Assembly: GCF_000018545.1 (NCBI RefSeq) | Contig: NC_012586.1 | Location: 1,984,001-2,048,000 of the forward strand | DNA from: Sinorhizobium fredii NGR234 | GTDB taxonomy: Bacteria; Pseudomonadota; Alphaproteobacteria; Rhizobiales; Rhizobiaceae | Reading direction: 5' to 3' | Length of the DNA stretch: 64,000 bases | In this document: positions 62,027-64,000 of the stretch, in pieces | How positions within the stretch are numbered: position 1 is the stretch's first letter | How the letters are laid out: each line of letters starts with the position of its first letter | The notes under the pieces: generated by a model | The model's database searches: none | Told to the model about the DNA's origin: nothing | What the model saw: the letters and a program-made list of their open reading frames with translations, nothing else | Made by a program: the position numbers and the translations under genes

Positions 62027-63478
62027 GGCTTCCTGCCCGGCGCCCAGACGGGCAAAACCCACCGCATCGGCAGACTTCAGGCGCGCCGCGGCGACGATGC
62101 CGATGAGCGCGGCAATCACGACGAGGCCCGGCAGCAGCACGGCGAGCGCGCCGTTGGCGCCGGCGATCGCACCGAAGTTCATAGCGATGTAGTAAACCAG
62201 GCCGAGCAGGATCACGCCGGTCACGACCGGCAGGACCTTGGTCGCCAGCACGTTGCTTTCGAGGCCCGGATTGCGGCCGAAGAAGGCGACGATCGCGAAG
62301 GCGGTGAAAGCCATCAGCAGGATAATTGCCAACGTGCCGACATTGGTGAGCCAGGAAAACAGCCCCAGAACCGGGTCCTGGCCGGTGAAGGCGAAGAGCG
62401 CCACGACGAGTATGGCGATGACGGTCTGGATCATCGAACCGACATGCGGGCTCTGGAACACCGGATGGGTGACGCCGACCGATTTCGGCAGCAGACCTTC
62501 GCGGCCGGCCACATACATGTAGCGCGCCACGCCGTTGTGGAAGGCGAGCACACCGGCAAACAGGCTGGTGATGAAGAGAAGGCTCATAACGACGGTGATC
62601 CCGTGGCCGACATAGCGCTCGGCGAGACCGAAGAGGAAGGTCGTCGGATCGGCAAGGCCCTGCAGTTGCGGAACGAGCTTGTCGACGCCCGCGCCGTTCA
62701 CCATCAGCCAGGAGGTCAGCATGTAGAAGAGGCCGATGACGATCACGGAGATATAGGTGGCACGCGGCACGGTCTTCCCCGGTTCGCGGGCTTCCTCGCT
62801 ATAGATGGTCGTCGCCTCGAAGCCGATGAAGGCGGCGAAGCAGAACAGGATGCCGACGGCCGGCGTGCCGCTCCAGAAGGCGGTTGGCGTGAACGGCGCC
62901 GCCGAGATGCCGCTGTCGCCGCCCTTGAAGAAGATGGCAGCGTCGATCACCAGCACCACCAGGTATTCAAGGACGACGAGCACCGTCAGCACCTTGGCCG
63001 AGAGGTCGACGCGGCGGTAGCCGAATACGGCGACGATGGCGATGCCGATATAGGTCCAGACCCACCACGGAAGAGCGAGGCCCAGTTGCTCCGCGAAGAA
63101 CCCCGAGGTTGCCGCGCCGAACAGGCCGAAGACGCCGATCTGCATGGCATTGTAGGCGAGGATGGCGATGAGCGCGGCCGCGCCCCCCATCAGACCGCCA
63201 AGACCTTGCGCCGTATAGGCATAAAAGGCGCCGGCATTGCGGATGTGGCGCGCCATGGCGACATAGCCGACGGCAAAGAGCAGCAGGATCGCGGTCACCA
63301 GAAGGAAGGCCAGCGGGATGCCCGCACCATTGCCGAGCAGCATGGAAAGCGGCACGCCGCCGGCCACCGCCGTCAGCGGCGCGGCGGCGGAGACCACGAG
63401 GAATGTCACGGCGCCGACGCCGAGACTGTTCTTGCGCAGCTGGTTCGCCCCTGCGCCCTGGGAGCTTTGTGTAGTCAT
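62024..63478 (-). CDS. APC-family amino acid/amine permease
   Basis: This 484-residue inner-membrane transporter has about twelve hydrophobic segments. The APC signature region near the N-terminus (LGVGAVTFLVVSAAAPLTAVAGGVP) and FIGFEATTIYSEEAREPGKTVPRATY near residue 220 are typical of putrescine or amino-acid permeases such as PuuP. The start at 63478 follows GGGGAACG at suitable distance. The aldehyde dehydrogenase gene lies downstream on the same strand, with the palindromic element between. The IclR-family gene at 63801 is divergent and probably controls both. Confidence 0.88.
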   Translation of the reverse strand: MTTQSSQGAGANQLRKNSLGVGAVTFLVVSAAAPLTAVAGGVPLSMLLGNGAGIPLAFLLVTAILLLFAVGYVAMARHIRNAGAFYAYTAQGLGGLMGGAAALIAILAYNAMQIGVFGLFGAATSGFFAEQLGLALPWWVWTYIGIAIVAVFGYRRVDLSAKVLTVLVVLEYLVVLVIDAAIFFKGGDSGISAAPFTPTAFWSGTPAVGILFCFAAFIGFEATTIYSEEAREPGKTVPRATYISVIVIGLFYMLTSWLMVNGAGVDKLVPQLQGLADPTTFLFGLAERYVGHGITVVMSLLFITSLFAGVLAFHNGVARYMYVAGREGLLPKSVGVTHPVFQSPHVGSMIQTVIAILVVALFAFTGQDPVLGLFSWLTNVGTLAIILLMAFTAFAIVAFFGRNPGLESNVLATKVLPVVTGVILLGLVYYIAMNFGAIAGANGALAVLLPGLVVIAALIGIVAAARLKSADAVGFARLGAGQEA

Positions 63479-63800
63479 ATGCGTTCGTTCCCCTTGATCT
63501 TGAGACTATCCGAAACGCCGCGGCTTTTCCGCATGCGTCCTCCACGACACCGGACTGACGGGCGACGCTTGGTGCTTTTTGTTGATCGCACGCCCTTCAG
63601 CGCATATGGTTCAATATGTGAACCTTTGCTTCAAATATAGACTTGCAAACAAAGCTGGCGTCTGTCAAGTTATTTCGCGTGTTAAGTATCTTGGGCCTCC
63701 CGCATCGCGTTGCGGCACAAGGTTCGCGGACTGACTTGGGACGGAATGAACGCAGGCCGAAGCTGAAAACCGGCACGATCCGAACCCGAGAGGAGGAACA
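63479..63800. promoter_or_regulatory. Divergent control region between the permease and the IclR gene
   Basis: This 322-bp gap has no gene. It contains the dyad at 63608-63624 and an AT-rich stretch after it. AGGAGGA lies just before the IclR start. Confidence 0.5.
63608..63624. promoter_or_regulatory. Candidate IclR-type operator GGTTCA-N5-TGAACC
   Basis: A perfect 17-bp dyad with six-base arms lies 130 bp upstream of the APC permease start and faces the IclR-family gene. Its size and symmetry match IclR-family sites. The assignment to that regulator is inference. Confidence 0.5.
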
Positions 63801-64000
63801 ATGAGCACGATCGGCAAGGCGCTATCACTGCTGGACACGGTGTCGCGACTCGACAGGGAAGCCGGGCTGACGGACATTGCCCGCCGCTGTGCGCTCGACA
63901 AGGCGACGGCACGCCGCTTTCTCGTCGAACTGGAAAGACACGGTTTCGTCGAGCAGGATCCGGAGACGCGCAAATATCGCATCGGCTCGGCGCCAGTCCG
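63801..64000 (+). CDS. IclR-family transcriptional regulator (N-terminal part, runs off the window)
   Basis: A frame starting at ATG 63801 with a perfect AGGAGG site stays open to the right edge, giving 66 full codons. It encodes an IclR winged helix: STIGKALSLLDTV, then LTDIARRCALDKATARRFLVEL and the wing FVEQDPETRKYRIG. The effector domain lies beyond the window. The position divergent from the permease-aldehyde dehydrogenase pair points to local regulation. Confidence 0.88.
   Translation, partial: MSTIGKALSLLDTVSRLDREAGLTDIARRCALDKATARRFLVELERHGFVEQDPETRKYRIGSAPV

Noticed and set aside
61832..63640. A 602-codon open frame antisense to the APC permease and the end of the aldehyde dehydrogenase gene
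   Set aside because: Histidine/glutamate/glycine-rich low-complexity translation opposite conserved membrane protein; a codon-usage shadow.
1..64000. tRNA, rRNA, CRISPR arrays, IS elements
   Set aside because: I looked for conserved tRNA arm sequences, regularly spaced short repeats and transposase motifs on both strands and found none I could support.

Overview
The window looks like part of a Rhizobiaceae-type alphaproteobacterial genome, probably a large secondary replicon. It is GC-rich and packed with ABC importers paired with catabolic operons and local regulators. It carries an alphaproteobacterial-type lipA and a palindrome of the kind scattered through rhizobial intergenic regions (61974-62026). 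No rRNA, tRNA, CRISPR array, transposase or replication gene was seen. The organism call is inference from gene types.

Layout. 1-8 kb: a SorC-type regulator (cut by the window edge) divergent from a sugar ABC importer, a PfkB kinase and two unknown genes. 8.3-10.5 kb: a glycosyltransferase and a stand-alone lipA. 10.6-20 kb: what appears to be a complete beta-hydroxyaspartate cycle (bhcABCD with divergent IclR regulator bhcR) next to glycolate oxidase glcDEF, together a glycolate-to-oxaloacetate route. 20-24.2 kb: a YcsF/PxpA protein, a fused PxpB-PxpC protein and a biotin carboxylase-BCCP protein in one overlapping operon. 24.3-29.6 kb: a sugar importer ATPase, twin LacI regulators and a Gfo/Idh/MocA dehydrogenase. 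29.6-33.3 kb: LysR, a PLP dehydratase-like enzyme, a DUF4392 glutamate cyclase-like protein and RidA.

33.4-55.5 kb holds two long minus-strand catabolic operons, each with its own importer and its own nearly identical acoABC set (TPP-dependent E1 alpha/beta plus a lipoyl E2-hydrolase), forming a 3.1 kb direct repeat. One has a polyamine/iron-type importer, an SDR and an alpha/beta-hydrolase. The other has an RbsBC-type importer lacking its ATPase, a TIM-barrel isomerase, a Gfo/Idh dehydrogenase, two SDRs, a GlcG-like protein, a DUF1445 protein, OsmC and an ABM-domain protein. LacI-type 14-bp operators, often in pairs 30-31 bp apart, lie upstream of the LacI genes, the dehydrogenases, the RbsB-like gene and the polyamine-type importer. 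This suggests that the pieces at 24-29 kb and 42-55 kb form one regulon.

56.6-60.1 kb is a defence-type insert: a short CBASS operon (CD-NTase split by a frameshift, plus a patatin phospholipase) divergent from a multi-HTH protein across a perfect dyad and closed by a strong terminator. 60.3-64 kb carries an aldehyde dehydrogenase, an APC-family amine/amino-acid permease and the start of an IclR regulator that runs off the right edge.
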